Shown here one piece after another: positions 1-8,811 of a stretch of DNA of 64,000 nucleotides. The number at the start of each line of letters is the position of its first letter. Within the stretch, counting starts at the first letter, position 1. The stretch comes from CAVVGZ01 sp963747965. Lineage in GTDB: Bacteria; Chloroflexota; Anaerolineae; Anaerolineales; Anaerolineaceae. The stretch spans positions 558,001-622,000 of the forward strand of contig CAVVGZ010000007.1 in assembly GCA_963747965.1 (NCBI GenBank), given 5' to 3'. The translations under genes were made by a program, and so were the position numbers. The notes beneath the pieces are model-generated. The model was not told the origin of the DNA, made no database searches, and was given only the letters and a program-made list of their open reading frames with translations.

Positions 1-2
1 GA

Positions 3-404
3 TTTGAAGGCATCTCCGGAGAATTTTTAGCCAATCACTTCAATAGACTGGCGTCAAAAAATCTTCGATTTTTTCCAGGGAGAATTCGGGGTAATGCCAC
101 TTTCCCATGGGGATTAGTGATGGTATTTAAGCAATATCATATCAATGCACACTGGGAGGTATTCTGCAATTGGGATTTGCTGATTTCAAGGATACCGACA
201 AACATGCTTCAAATTGTAATCATCAGTGATTTGTTCAAAATGCATGCGCATTATCTCATATTGGTTGCCTATGATGAGAAAATAGGAATGGGGTTTATTG
301 ATTCAGCGTTTCCAAATCCTGCCATTCACTGGATAAAAGAAACTACCTTTAGGAAAAAATGGGGGCAGCTTGGCCGGAACTGTATACTCGTAAGTGCTCC
401 ATAG
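3..404 (+). CDS. C39-like peptidase family protein, C-terminal part (5' end outside window)
   Basis: The frame is open from base 3 to the stop at 404, so the gene begins before the window; the ATG at 117 is internal. The visible part resembles the second half of papain-like C39-type peptidase domains: a conserved FPWGL segment, a hydrophobic strand, then HAHYLILVAYD, which would carry the catalytic His, and GFIDSAFPNP with the probable catalytic Asp or Asn, ending in a short GRNCILV strand. The catalytic Cys would lie upstream and cannot be seen. Such proteins are usually secreted or membrane-anchored cysteine peptidases or peptidase-like proteins. The family call rests on motif recognition only. 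Confidence 0.55.
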   Translation, partial: FEGISGEFLANHFNRLASKNLRFFPGRIRGNATFPWGLVMVFKQYHINAHWEVFCNWDLLISRIPTNMLQIVIISDLFKMHAHYLILVAYDEKIGMGFIDSAFPNPAIHWIKETTFRKKWGQLGRNCILVSAP

Positions 405-578
405 CTGTTGAATTCAATAATTATATATATCTGTCTTATGGTAAACTTGGCTTATTAATTTCTGATGTATGATTTGGAGTTTTCAATAATAAATGGGTCA
501 CCGGCTTCAAAATAAGCAAAATGAACTTTAAAGCCGTATGATGGAATAAGCAATTTATTGATGTAAATCGACCAGCAG

Positions 579-959
579 ATGTCAAATCCGGCCTATTTCT
601 ATATAATCAATGATTCAAAATTACCTGGTACCCCAATTATTGCTCGAATGGGAAGTACTTTTCTTGAAAGACTTAGAGGATTAATGTTTTATCCATCTAT
701 CACGGAGAATGAGGGTTTATTGTTGGCATTAAATAAATCTTCCCGGATACAAGCATCCATTCACATGGCATTTATTAATTTTAACCTTGGGATTATCTGG
801 ATTAATGACCAATTAAACGTTACCCAGGTTGAATTTGCACATAGATGGTCCTCGATATTGTTCCCGTCCGCACCGGCAAAATATATTCTGGAAATTCATC
901 CAGCAAAAATTTCTACATTCGCCATCGGAGACAGGATACGTTTTGAACAAATTTATTAA
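579..959 (+). CDS. DUF192 family protein
   Basis: The 126-residue product matches the DUF192 (COG1430) pattern: an RLRGLMF motif near residues 31-37, a GLLL strand, the IHMAFINFNLGIIW core around residues 65-80, and a terminal P-x-x-AKYILEIH...GDRIRF segment. DUF192 domains are small beta-barrel proteins of unknown biochemical role, often exported or next to envelope genes. No signal peptide is seen here. Its 3' end overlaps the TTG start of the downstream LysM/M23 gene by 17 bases, which suggests translational coupling. Family assignment is good; function is unknown. Confidence 0.8.
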   Translation: MSNPAYFYIINDSKLPGTPIIARMGSTFLERLRGLMFYPSITENEGLLLALNKSSRIQASIHMAFINFNLGIIWINDQLNVTQVEFAHRWSSILFPSAPAKYILEIHPAKISTFAIGDRIRFEQIY

Positions 960-2349
960 CTATTTCTTGTTCAATTGCATATCAATTAGTTTTATTTTCC
1001 CCCAGCAGTTAGATATTCTGTCATTCATTCAGGAGCCTGAAGATCCGGTTTATACTGTTCAAAGTGGAGATACGCTGAGTTATATTGCCGGCTTATTTGG
1101 TGTATCTGTTAATGAAATCATTTCAAGGAATAATATTGATAATGCGAATGCATTAGCCGTTGGTACCGATTTGAGTATTCCCGGATTGGATGGAATTACC
1201 GGAACCCTTGAAGTAACCACAATTCCACTTGGTGAAAACCTGGACTCGTTATTGATTAAGAATAATCTCTCAAAAGAGACCCTGGTCACACTAAACCACA
1301 TCACAATCCCATCCGAAATATTTTCCGGCTCACGATTGATTATTCCAACAGCAGATGATGCAAATGAACTCATCCCGGTTCTCGGTGTTGAAGAGGGTAA
1401 CACATGGCTGGAAATGGCCATTTTACAGGGGATCAATCCCTGGTCAATGCTTAATATAAATCAAAAAGAGCACAGCTGGATGTTAGTTCCCGGAGACAAG
1501 GTTTTTACCCTCAAAGACAGCAATACCGAAAACATGGAAATCAATCCCATATCTCCTGCCATCGAAGAATTAACCATCGATCCTCTGCCCCTGGAACAGG
1601 GTTCAACAGTTGAGATTAAAGTTGAAACCAATGTTCCTCTCCAATTAGAAGGAGAAATGGCAGGATTTACGCTTCATTTTCAGCCAATTGGTGAAAACAA
1701 ATATGTTGCTTTCCAGGGACTATCGGCTGTCCAGGAACCAGGTTTGGTAAATTTTTCAATTACAGGGGATTCGGAAGAAGGCAGAATATTAGATTTCTCG
1801 CAGTTCATCCTGAACGAAGACATAAATTTTGGAGAACTGATGCTGCTTACAGTAGCTCCAGAGACAATCGACCAGGCGTCAATAGAACAAGATGATAAAT
1901 TAATTCGTCAGTATACCAGTGTCCCTTCTACGCAAAAATACTGGCAGGAAAAATTTATCTATCCTGTTGATGAACCCTGGATTAACGCCCGTTATGGCCA
2001 GGAGAGGGTCTACAACGGCTCTTACATTTATTACCACACTGGAACGGATTTTGGGGTTAATACCAGCAATTTAAACATCTACGCTCCAGCCCCAGGGAAG
2101 GTAGTATTTGCAGGACCAACAAATATTCGAGGCAATTACACATTGATTGATCATGGATGGGGTATTTTAAGTGGATTTGCTCACCAGAATCAAATCCAGG
2201 TTCAGGAGGGAGATTTTGTTGAAACCGGTCAATTAATTGGACAAATTGGTTCGACCGGCCGATCTACTGGACCGCACCTTCATTGGGATTTATGGGTTAA
2301 TGGCGTTCTGGTAAATGCGCTCGATTGGATTGAGAATAATTACCCGTAA
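943..2349 (+). CDS. LysM domain / M23 family metallopeptidase
   Basis: Secreted cell-wall endopeptidase or amidase activator. I place the start at TTG 943, preceded by a GGAG at 927-930; the first 25 residues (MNKFINYFLFNCISISFIF) look like a signal peptide or anchor. An ATG at 829 lies far inside the DUF192 gene and is less likely. A clear LysM follows (VYTVQSGDTLSYIAGLFGV), then two degenerate LysM-like units, a beta-rich middle, and a C-terminal M23 (LytM) domain with HTGTDFG and HLHWDLW, which supply the zinc ligands. The metal-binding set appears complete, so an active D,L-endopeptidase acting on peptidoglycan is likely. About 468 residues. Confidence 0.85.
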   Translation: MNKFINYFLFNCISISFIFPQQLDILSFIQEPEDPVYTVQSGDTLSYIAGLFGVSVNEIISRNNIDNANALAVGTDLSIPGLDGITGTLEVTTIPLGENLDSLLIKNNLSKETLVTLNHITIPSEIFSGSRLIIPTADDANELIPVLGVEEGNTWLEMAILQGINPWSMLNINQKEHSWMLVPGDKVFTLKDSNTENMEINPISPAIEELTIDPLPLEQGSTVEIKVETNVPLQLEGEMAGFTLHFQPIGENKYVAFQGLSAVQEPGLVNFSITGDSEEGRILDFSQFILNEDINFGELMLLTVAPETIDQASIEQDDKLIRQYTSVPSTQKYWQEKFIYPVDEPWINARYGQERVYNGSYIYYHTGTDFGVNTSNLNIYAPAPGKVVFAGPTNIRGNYTLIDHGWGILSGFAHQNQIQVQEGDFVETGQLIGQIGSTGRSTGPHLHWDLWVNGVLVNALDWIENNYP

Positions 2350-2447
2350 TAGTTGGTCAAAATTTGAACCTAAGGTATAATATTTTTTGCGTTTTAATAC
2401 TAATCTTAATAACGATGGAAATGTAATAGGAGTCAGGAAAGAGAAGT

Positions 2448-4039
2448 ATGATCGGAATCACCATAAAAAAAGAATATTGGGATAATTTCAAAGTAGAAGA
2501 AGATGATCTGGATTTCATCTATAGTCTTCTCCTTGAAACTGAAATTCCCCAAACAATAGACGAAATTTTATACTCGCTGATCTCCTATCGGTTAAAACAA
2601 GAAAAACTCCGCCTGGAACAACAACAAAAAAATATTGGCAGTGTCTACATTCCGAAAGATGACTATCAAGTCGGGCAGACATTGTTCTTCCCAGCTTTAG
2701 ATATGAAAACTGCTGAAGTAATAAATATTCGGAAAGGATTCAACCCCGACATTGATGAATTTAAAGTATTGGAAGTGTCCTTTCCTACAGGTGAAAAGAA
2801 ATATTTTGCTGCGAGTTTAGAAAACCATATATTAAACCAACCAGAGATAATGGATGAAAATCAACCGGATGTTGATGTCAATTCCGTCATCGAGACTTAT
2901 GGGACTTTGATTAAAGAAATCCTTATTGCAGAGCTGGAATCCAATCCTGACCTGGTACGGATTGGTTTTACATGGTTTCCTAAGGCTTTACTGGTTAATG
3001 TTAATGTCGGCTATCTGAACCTGGCAGAAGCCTTAATTGAAATGGAAGGCGGTATCCCCCTTCCCACGGGAAAAATATTAGATCAAATTGACCTCCCAAC
3101 CGATGTTAATAAGAAATTAACTGAATTTTCCCTGAACTATGCACTTCAGGATGATGAAAGGTTTGATGAGGTTGGCCCGGCAGGAGAAATCCTCTGGTGC
3201 CTAAATCGATTAGAACCTGATTATGTCAGGGAATTGCCCCGCTATCTGGCCTACCAGCCGGTAGAATATAATTTGGAATCGATCCAGCCTTCCCTGAATT
3301 CATTTATTTCTTCAATCAATGATGAACTTGAACCGGAAATCACCCCGGCGGAAACCCCGGAAAAGATTCAGATTTCTCTGATATACCCCCATATTCAATC
3401 CGGCACCCTTCCCCTGACAGCGAGGATGAAGAAGATTTTTCCAACTGCAATCCAATCACCGAGGGTAAGATTCACATTTGTCGATGGAAATTCCCAACAA
3501 AGATTTTCAGGCTGGGTGGTTCGCAGCAGTCATTACATTGGTGGTTTAAAGAGTGGTACCAGAAGAATAATGTAATTCCAGGCAGTCTCCTTAACCTACA
3601 ACAAGGAAAAATCCCCGGAGAGGTCATCATCAGGGTAGAACAAAAACGCTCCACAAAAGATTGGATTCGGACTGCTTTAATCGGAGCAGATGGTGGTATT
3701 GTTTTTGCCATGCTTAAACAGCCCATTTCCACAGCAATCGATGAGAGAATGGCAGTTTTTATATCAGATCAGGATGCTCTTGAAAAAGTGTGGGTTGGCA
3801 ATAAAGGTAAAAAAGTTAGCCTTGAAAAAAAGATAAAAGAAACAATGCGGGATTTATCCAGGCTTAATCCGCAGGGGCATGTTCATGCCCTGGAAATCTA
3901 CGCAGCCTTGAACGTATCCCAAAGGTATCCCCCGGGTCCGATTTTTTGTATGCTTCTTGAAAAACCATGGGTGACCCCAATTGGTGACCTCTATTTCCGC
4001 CTGCAAGAGACCGATGCCGAGGAAAATACAAGTGGATAA
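2448..4039 (+). pseudogene. Conserved protein of unknown function, split by one frameshift
   Basis: I do not recognise a named family. The first frame (from ATG 2448) gives 375 residues, then runs out of frame near 3548. The second frame continues directly (KEWYQKNNVIPGSLL...) to the stop at 4039. Restoring one A in the AAA at 3548-3550 makes one continuous protein of about 530 residues, ending at the overlap with the next gene. The N-terminal half is acidic and contains a strand-rich part (DYQVGQTLFFPALDM) reminiscent of a small beta-barrel; the middle is helical. The downstream gene overlaps by 8 bases, so the two probably work together. The homopolymer context makes a sequencing error likely. 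Confidence 0.6.
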
Positions 4040-4478
4040 TAATAGGCGATTTTCCCTGATCAAGCCAACCGTGGATACCCCGTTCCAAATTAATTTCGAA
4101 TGGTGGAAACAATATGACAACAACTGGCGCATCTTACTGCACAGCTGCCTTTGTGATGCGCATCAAAAAGTATTCGTAAATACGGATAACAGCTCGACAA
4201 TTGATATTGTCGATCCGCAAACTGCTGAAGTCCAGTCTGTGGATGGCCTGCAGCATACATTGATGAATCACTGTGCTCAACTGCCTGAATTTATCACGCC
4301 GAATACGGCACTTGTGGACGCAGTTTTTCGCACCCTGCTCGCAAATGGAAACTCCCCAACCACTCCAAGAGAACTCGCCGAGATCCTTGGAAAAACGGAT
4401 ACGACTATCCTGAGGACCCTGTCTGGTCATGTGGTTTACAAAGGAATCCGGCCTGTCCTGGAAAATATGCCAGAATAA
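4032..4478 (+). CDS. Conserved hypothetical protein, partner of the upstream unknown gene
   Basis: I choose GTG 4032, which overlaps the upstream stop (GTGGATAA) and has a GAGGA at 4019-4023 with about 9 bases spacing; the ATG at 3981 would overlap far more. The 148-residue product begins MDNNRRFSLIKPTVDTPF and has a Trp/Tyr-rich N-terminal part (WWKQYDNNWRILL), a possible CxxH (CDAHQ), and a helical C-terminal part whose ARELAEILGKTD...ILRTL-like sequence (residues about 110-135) could be a small helix-turn-helix. No function can be named. The tight coupling to the upstream gene suggests a two-component complex. Confidence 0.65.
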   Translation: MDNNRRFSLIKPTVDTPFQINFEWWKQYDNNWRILLHSCLCDAHQKVFVNTDNSSTIDIVDPQTAEVQSVDGLQHTLMNHCAQLPEFITPNTALVDAVFRTLLANGNSPTTPRELAEILGKTDTTILRTLSGHVVYKGIRPVLENMPE

Positions 4479-4481
4479 TCT

Positions 4482-4510
4482 TTAGTGCGAAATCCGCTAT
4501 ATGGTAAAAT
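4482..4510 (+). promoter_or_regulatory. Possible promoter of tRNA-Arg
   Basis: TTAGTG (4482-4487) and TAAAAT (4505-4510) are separated by 17 bases and lie 31 bases before the tRNA. The -35 box is poor, so this is tentative. A short GGATGGC/GCCATCC hairpin sits between promoter and tRNA. Confidence 0.35.
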
Positions 4511-4541
4511 TCAAATCCTGGATGGCTGAGCCATCCTGTCA

Positions 4542-4614
4542 GCCCCTGTAGCTCAATGGATAGAGCACCGGACTTCTAATCCGATGGTTGTGGGTTCGAA
4601 TCCCCCCAGGGGCG
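4542..4614 (+). tRNA. tRNA-Arg (anticodon TCT)
   Basis: A cloverleaf can be folded by hand: acceptor GCCCCTG/CAGGGGC, D arm GCTC...GAGC, anticodon loop CTTCTAA giving anticodon TCT (reads AGA/AGG), and T loop TTCGAAT with its stem. Discriminator base G at 4614. CCA is not encoded (CACA follows). There is one mismatch each at the outer anticodon stem and in the T stem. Confidence 0.93.
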
Positions 4615-4855
4615 CACATACAGCAGTAGAATGAATATTAGATCTTTCTTAGCCAGTATTTAGGGTTATAGAAAGTTGCTTTTTAATAACACAGCAAGAC
4701 CCACTGATTTGCAAAAAACAATTTGATGCCCTTGTGTATGTGAAAACCAGCAGTAATAAATGACTTATACAACCCCTTGACCTCGTGAGAACTGATGCAG
4801 CTGCTTCTCCGAAGGCCATGGGGTATTCTGGGTGCCTTACCCAGGTGAACAAAAA

Positions 4856-5581
4856 TTACTTCAACTCCTCAGGCACCTCCTGGTTTTGTCTGTTTGAGAG
4901 ATCCAGGGCAAAGTTGAAGTCCGGGCCTGTTTTGTCATTACTTTGAGTAGATGGACCTGAAAACGAGATTGTCATATTTTTGATCTCTTCCAGCGGGGTA
5001 CTTTTTAGTCCAAACCACAAACCACCGATTTTTGTCATGCCAGGATCAATGTCACCACCGACACTTTCCCCGAAAGTAGCCAGCGTCATCCACTCCGTTA
5101 GTGGTATTTGTTCAGACCCGATAACAACTGTTCCTTGATCCGGATTAACCTTTAATACTTGTGGTGAGTTGTTTGTGACTTTAAAAATTATCTCTCCTAT
5201 AACGGGCTTATCGTCAAATGCTGAGATTACAATAAAGTCCTCTTGAATGTCCTCTTTATTGGCATAGACTACCCGAGCAATATCTACCGTTATGCCACCG
5301 CTCTCCTGGCTTGCCAAATAGTTCCAGGCGTATTGTTCCCCACTACCTTCCCCCATTGGCTCATTTGTTACGTCAGGTGCCTGGGTTAGCCCTATTCCAG
5401 GCTCTATTGTAGTCACTATTGAAGGCACTATCTCCGGAGTTTGTGGCGTCAATGCATCCCATGCTTTCTTAAAAGCCTCTGTTTCAAGTGCATGAATATC
5501 TTGTGTTGGTTCTACTTTACCTGGTTGGCAAGCAGTTATTAAAGATATGACCATGATTATCGCGATTAGTTTTTTCATCAA
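4856..5581 (-). CDS. Putative lipoprotein of unknown function
   Basis: The 241-residue product starts MMKKLIAIIMVISLITAC, a typical lipoprotein signal peptide with a LITAC lipobox; Cys18 would be lipidated. An AGGGGA lies 6 bases before ATG 5581. The mature part has a short Pro/Thr-rich linker and then a beta-rich domain (residues about 90-210) resembling an immunoglobulin-like or DUF4352-type extracellular domain: IARVVYANKED, VIGEIIFKVTNNSPQVLKV and a late GLWF. DUF4352 domains are of unknown role, usually on surface lipoproteins of Gram-positive bacteria. The domain call is tentative; membrane anchoring is well supported. Confidence 0.65.
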   Translation of the reverse strand: MMKKLIAIIMVISLITACQPGKVEPTQDIHALETEAFKKAWDALTPQTPEIVPSIVTTIEPGIGLTQAPDVTNEPMGEGSGEQYAWNYLASQESGGITVDIARVVYANKEDIQEDFIVISAFDDKPVIGEIIFKVTNNSPQVLKVNPDQGTVVIGSEQIPLTEWMTLATFGESVGGDIDPGMTKIGGLWFGLKSTPLEEIKNMTISFSGPSTQSNDKTGPDFNFALDLSNRQNQEVPEELK

Positions 5582-5894
5582 TTTTCCCCTATCTGATTTA
5601 TGATATTGTCGCTTTGTGATTATAAAATAATCCGGATTGTATGCGAATAATAACTCAAACTTTGATCATTTTCATTTAATGGTAAGAGTATCCAGGTTGG
5701 CGTTATCTTAATCAATGATTTATTGATATTTGGCTGATGTAATTTTAGGGATTATCAATAATTTATTCTAAGCTGGATATCTCGTAAAATTTATTTTTTT
5801 GGAGCGATCTTGTTGTAAAATTAGTCCGGATTTGACATATCCTATAATGGTATCCTTTGACCAGAAGAAAACCCGGAATTTTTGGAGATTAAAC
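5582..5894 (+). promoter_or_regulatory. Intergenic region between divergent lipoprotein and hsp20-lon genes, with -10 box
   Basis: This A+T-rich gap of about 310 bases serves two divergent units. A perfect TATAAT is at 5843-5848, about 47 bases before the hsp20 start; its overlap with the ATG at 5847 argues against that ATG as the start codon. No good -35 box lies 16-18 bases upstream (TTAGTC at 5821). I see no CIRCE-type inverted repeat (TTAGCACTC) that would mark HrcA control. Confidence 0.5.
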
Positions 5895-6230
5895 ATGCGG
5901 CAGCACCATTGGCACCCCCCTACAGATATATATGAAACAGAGTTGGCACTGGTAATTAGAGCCGAAATACCCGGTATGCGCGAAGATCTATTTCAAATAT
6001 ACATCGATCAAAACCGAATATCGATCCAGGGAACCCGGGCTGACGAGGTTGAGAGAGAATATCGCCGCTCTTTCCATCAAATGGAGATTCATTTTGGCGA
6101 TTTCTACATTCAGGTAGCCATTAATACTCCTGTTGACATAGAAAAGGTTAGTGCTGAATACAAAAATGGGTTTCTCAAAGTCACATTACCCAAAACCCTT
6201 CCAAGACAAATCTCTATACAAGAGGATTAA
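5895..6230 (+). CDS. Hsp20/alpha-crystallin family small heat-shock protein
   Basis: ATP-independent holdase chaperone. ATG 5895 is preceded by GGAG at 5884-5887 with 7 bases spacing; earlier in-frame ATGs lie at or upstream of the -10 box. The 111-residue product is almost only an alpha-crystallin domain: WHPPTDIYETE at the N-terminus, beta strands LALVIRAEIPGM and RISIQGTRA, and the conserved GFLKVTLPK near the C-terminus. The N-terminal arm is very short for the family, and the terminal ISIQED contains an I-x-I motif used in oligomer contacts. It lies 11 bases before lon, so holdase and protease are likely co-expressed for protein quality control. Confidence 0.88.
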   Translation: MRQHHWHPPTDIYETELALVIRAEIPGMREDLFQIYIDQNRISIQGTRADEVEREYRRSFHQMEIHFGDFYIQVAINTPVDIEKVSAEYKNGFLKVTLPKTLPRQISIQED

Positions 6231-6241
6231 TCCAAAACGTT

Positions 6242-8761
6242 ATGCCTGATTTCAACCGGTTATTTGAAAATTTTGAACGGCTCAGCCCTGAAGAACAGGA
6301 GTTCGAGAGGGAGACTCTTATACGTCTCTTGAATCCTGACCTCGGAGAAAAACCTAATCGTTCCGATAATCAGCCTGCGGATACTATGGAGGAGGATAAT
6401 CCATTACTTCCACAGGAACTCCCTATTCTACCCCTGCGCGGGCTGGTAATTTATCCCCAGACAGCGGTGCCTTTGACTATCGGTCAATCCCGCTCAATCC
6501 GTCTTGTTGATGAAGCATCCAACGGGGAACGCCTAATCGGCCTGGTTGCATCCAGAAATCCGGATAAGGAAATTCCTGATATTGAAGATCTGTATTCCGT
6601 CGGGACAGTTGGAACGATCGTAAGGATGTTCCGTGCCCAGGACAATACAATCCGCCTGCTAATCCAGGGGATTTCCCGGATTAGAATCAAGGAATTTACC
6701 GCTTCAGAACCCTATCTGAAAGCGAGTGTGGAGTATTTACCCGAAACAATTGAAACCGGGATTGAGATTGAAGCACTGGCACGCAATGTAAAAGACCAAT
6801 TCTCCCAAATTGCAGGTATGATTCCTTCCATTCCAAGAGAACTAGTAGATTCAATCCTATCTATTGAGGATACCCTTCAGGCGACCTATACTGTCGCAAA
6901 TTTGCAGAGGATGGATTTAACCGACGCCCAGAATATCCTTGAGCTGGACTCAACCAATGAAAAGCTCCGGAAACTTGTAAGCATTCTCACAAGAGAGCGC
7001 GAGGTTCTTGAACTGGGGCAAAAAATTCAAAATGAAGCCAAATCGGAAATTGAAGATGTTCAAAGAGAATATTTCTTACGTGAACAATTAAAAGCCATTC
7101 AAAAAGAGCTTGGCGAAGGGGATGAACAGACCGCCGATGTTGAGGAATTTCGACGAAAAATTGAAGAAGCAAAGTTGCCAGAGGAGGCAGATAAGCAATC
7201 CCGCCGGGAATTGGATCGGTTGTCCCGCTTGCCAACTGCAGCAGCAGAATACGGTGTAATCAGGACATACCTGGAATGGTTGGTATCTTTACCATGGTCA
7301 AAATTAACCGTGGATAATTTAGAGATAGGAAATGCCCGGGAAGTCCTCGACCAGGATCATTATGGATTGGAGGATGTCAAAGAGCGTATCCTGGAATACC
7401 TGGCCGTTCGGAAACTTCGCCAGGAAAGAAAAGAGAGCCTGGCCGGAGACAGCAATAAAGATCTCATTCGTCTGCCCCGAGAAGGTGTAATCCTTTGTTT
7501 TATTGGTCCACCCGGGGTCGGTAAAACTTCGCTGGGAAAATCCATAAGCCGGGCTTTAGGCCGTAAATTTACCCGAATTTCCCTGGGGGGTGTGCGTGAT
7601 GAGGCTGAAATACGCGGGCACAGGAGAACCTATATAGGTGCAATGCCTGGCAGGATTTTACAGGCAATGCGGCGCGTTGAATCCCTCAATCCAGTCTTCA
7701 TGCTTGATGAAATTGACAAATTGAGTTTTGACTTTCACGGGGATCCTGCCTCAGCCCTCCTCGAGGTTTTAGACCCTGAACAAAATTCAGAATTCCGTGA
7801 CAATTACCTTGAAGTTGCCTTTGACCTTTCCCAGGTAATTTTTGTAACAACAGCAAACCAACAGGAAACAATTCCTGCTCCCCTGTTGGACAGAATGGAA
7901 GTAATTCATATCGCTGGATACACAGAAAATGAAAAGTTGAAAATCGCCCAACGATATTTAATTCCCAGGCAGCTTGCAGAAAATGGCCTGCTGACAGGTG
8001 AAGTTGATTTTTCCGAGGAAGCCATCAACACCATTATTCGGAGTTATACACGCGAAGCCGGTGTCCGCAATCTGGAGCGAAAAATTGGATCTGTTCTGAG
8101 AAAGATTGTTACCAGGGTGGCTGAAGAAAAACAGGATAAATACCAGATCACATCCGATAATGTGAAGAAAAGTCTCGGGAAACCAATTATTCTGGAAAAT
8201 GATGAGGTTGCCATTCGAACAGCAGTACCGGGAGTAGCCACGGGATTAGCCTGGACACCTGTCGGCGGCGATATCCTTTTCATCGAAGCCACCAGGATGC
8301 AGGGTAACAAAGGATTCCAAATAACTGGTTCAATCGGTAAAGTAATGCAGGAATCGGCACAAACCGCATTATCACTGGTGCGGTCCCGTGCAGAAAAGCT
8401 GGGCATTGATCCAAATTTTTACGATAAGTCAGACCTTCATTTACACATTCCCGCTGGAGCTCAACCCAAGGATGGGCCATCTGCAGGAGTGACTATTGTT
8501 ACCGCCCTGGTATCGCTGCTTATGGACAAGAAGATCGCTTCCAATGTTGCCATGACAGGGGAAATTTCATTAAAAGGTCAGGTTCTCCCAGTTGGGGGAA
8601 TTAAGGAAAAGATTCTGGCAGCCCACAGGGCAAAATTAACCAAGGTGATTCTGCCCAGGCAAAACCAGATTGACATTGAAGAAATTCCTGAAGAAATTCA
8701 AAAATCATTAAATTTTGTCCTGGTGGATACAATTGATGAAGTGCTTGACAACGCCTTCTAA
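6242..8761 (+). CDS. lon: ATP-dependent protease Lon
   Basis: Cytosolic AAA+ serine protease that degrades damaged and regulatory proteins. The 839-residue product has the LonA order: N-terminal substrate-binding domain (LPILPLRGLVIYPQ at about residues 60-75), coiled-coil region, AAA+ module with Walker A GPPGVGKT at residues 422-429 and Walker B VFMLDEIDKL, then the protease domain with PKDGPSAG (catalytic Ser747) and GGIKEK (Lys790), 43 residues apart as in E. coli Lon. Length is normal for the family. The start has no strong ribosome site, consistent with coupling to hsp20 11 bases upstream. The frame is intact. Confidence 0.98.
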   Translation: MPDFNRLFENFERLSPEEQEFERETLIRLLNPDLGEKPNRSDNQPADTMEEDNPLLPQELPILPLRGLVIYPQTAVPLTIGQSRSIRLVDEASNGERLIGLVASRNPDKEIPDIEDLYSVGTVGTIVRMFRAQDNTIRLLIQGISRIRIKEFTASEPYLKASVEYLPETIETGIEIEALARNVKDQFSQIAGMIPSIPRELVDSILSIEDTLQATYTVANLQRMDLTDAQNILELDSTNEKLRKLVSILTREREVLELGQKIQNEAKSEIEDVQREYFLREQLKAIQKELGEGDEQTADVEEFRRKIEEAKLPEEADKQSRRELDRLSRLPTAAAEYGVIRTYLEWLVSLPWSKLTVDNLEIGNAREVLDQDHYGLEDVKERILEYLAVRKLRQERKESLAGDSNKDLIRLPREGVILCFIGPPGVGKTSLGKSISRALGRKFTRISLGGVRDEAEIRGHRRTYIGAMPGRILQAMRRVESLNPVFMLDEIDKLSFDFHGDPASALLEVLDPEQNSEFRDNYLEVAFDLSQVIFVTTANQQETIPAPLLDRMEVIHIAGYTENEKLKIAQRYLIPRQLAENGLLTGEVDFSEEAINTIIRSYTREAGVRNLERKIGSVLRKIVTRVAEEKQDKYQITSDNVKKSLGKPIILENDEVAIRTAVPGVATGLAWTPVGGDILFIEATRMQGNKGFQITGSIGKVMQESAQTALSLVRSRAEKLGIDPNFYDKSDLHLHIPAGAQPKDGPSAGVTIVTALVSLLMDKKIASNVAMTGEISLKGQVLPVGGIKEKILAAHRAKLTKVILPRQNQIDIEEIPEEIQKSLNFVLVDTIDEVLDNAF

Positions 8762-8788
8762 CCGTAGATATGCTCCATTCGTTGGTTA

Positions 8789-8811
8789 TAGAACATTTTA
8801 GTCATGTTCTA
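8789..8811. terminator. Stem-loop between convergent lon and DUF58 genes
   Basis: TAGAACAT (8789-8796) and ATGTTCTA (8804-8811) form an 8-bp stem with a 7-base loop, overlapping the 3' end of the DUF58 gene. There is no clear T-run on either side, so a role as bidirectional terminator is only possible. Confidence 0.35.

Noticed and set aside
5582..5894. HrcA/CIRCE operator before hsp20-lon
   Set aside because: No TTAGCACTC-N9-GAGTGCTAA inverted repeat was found.
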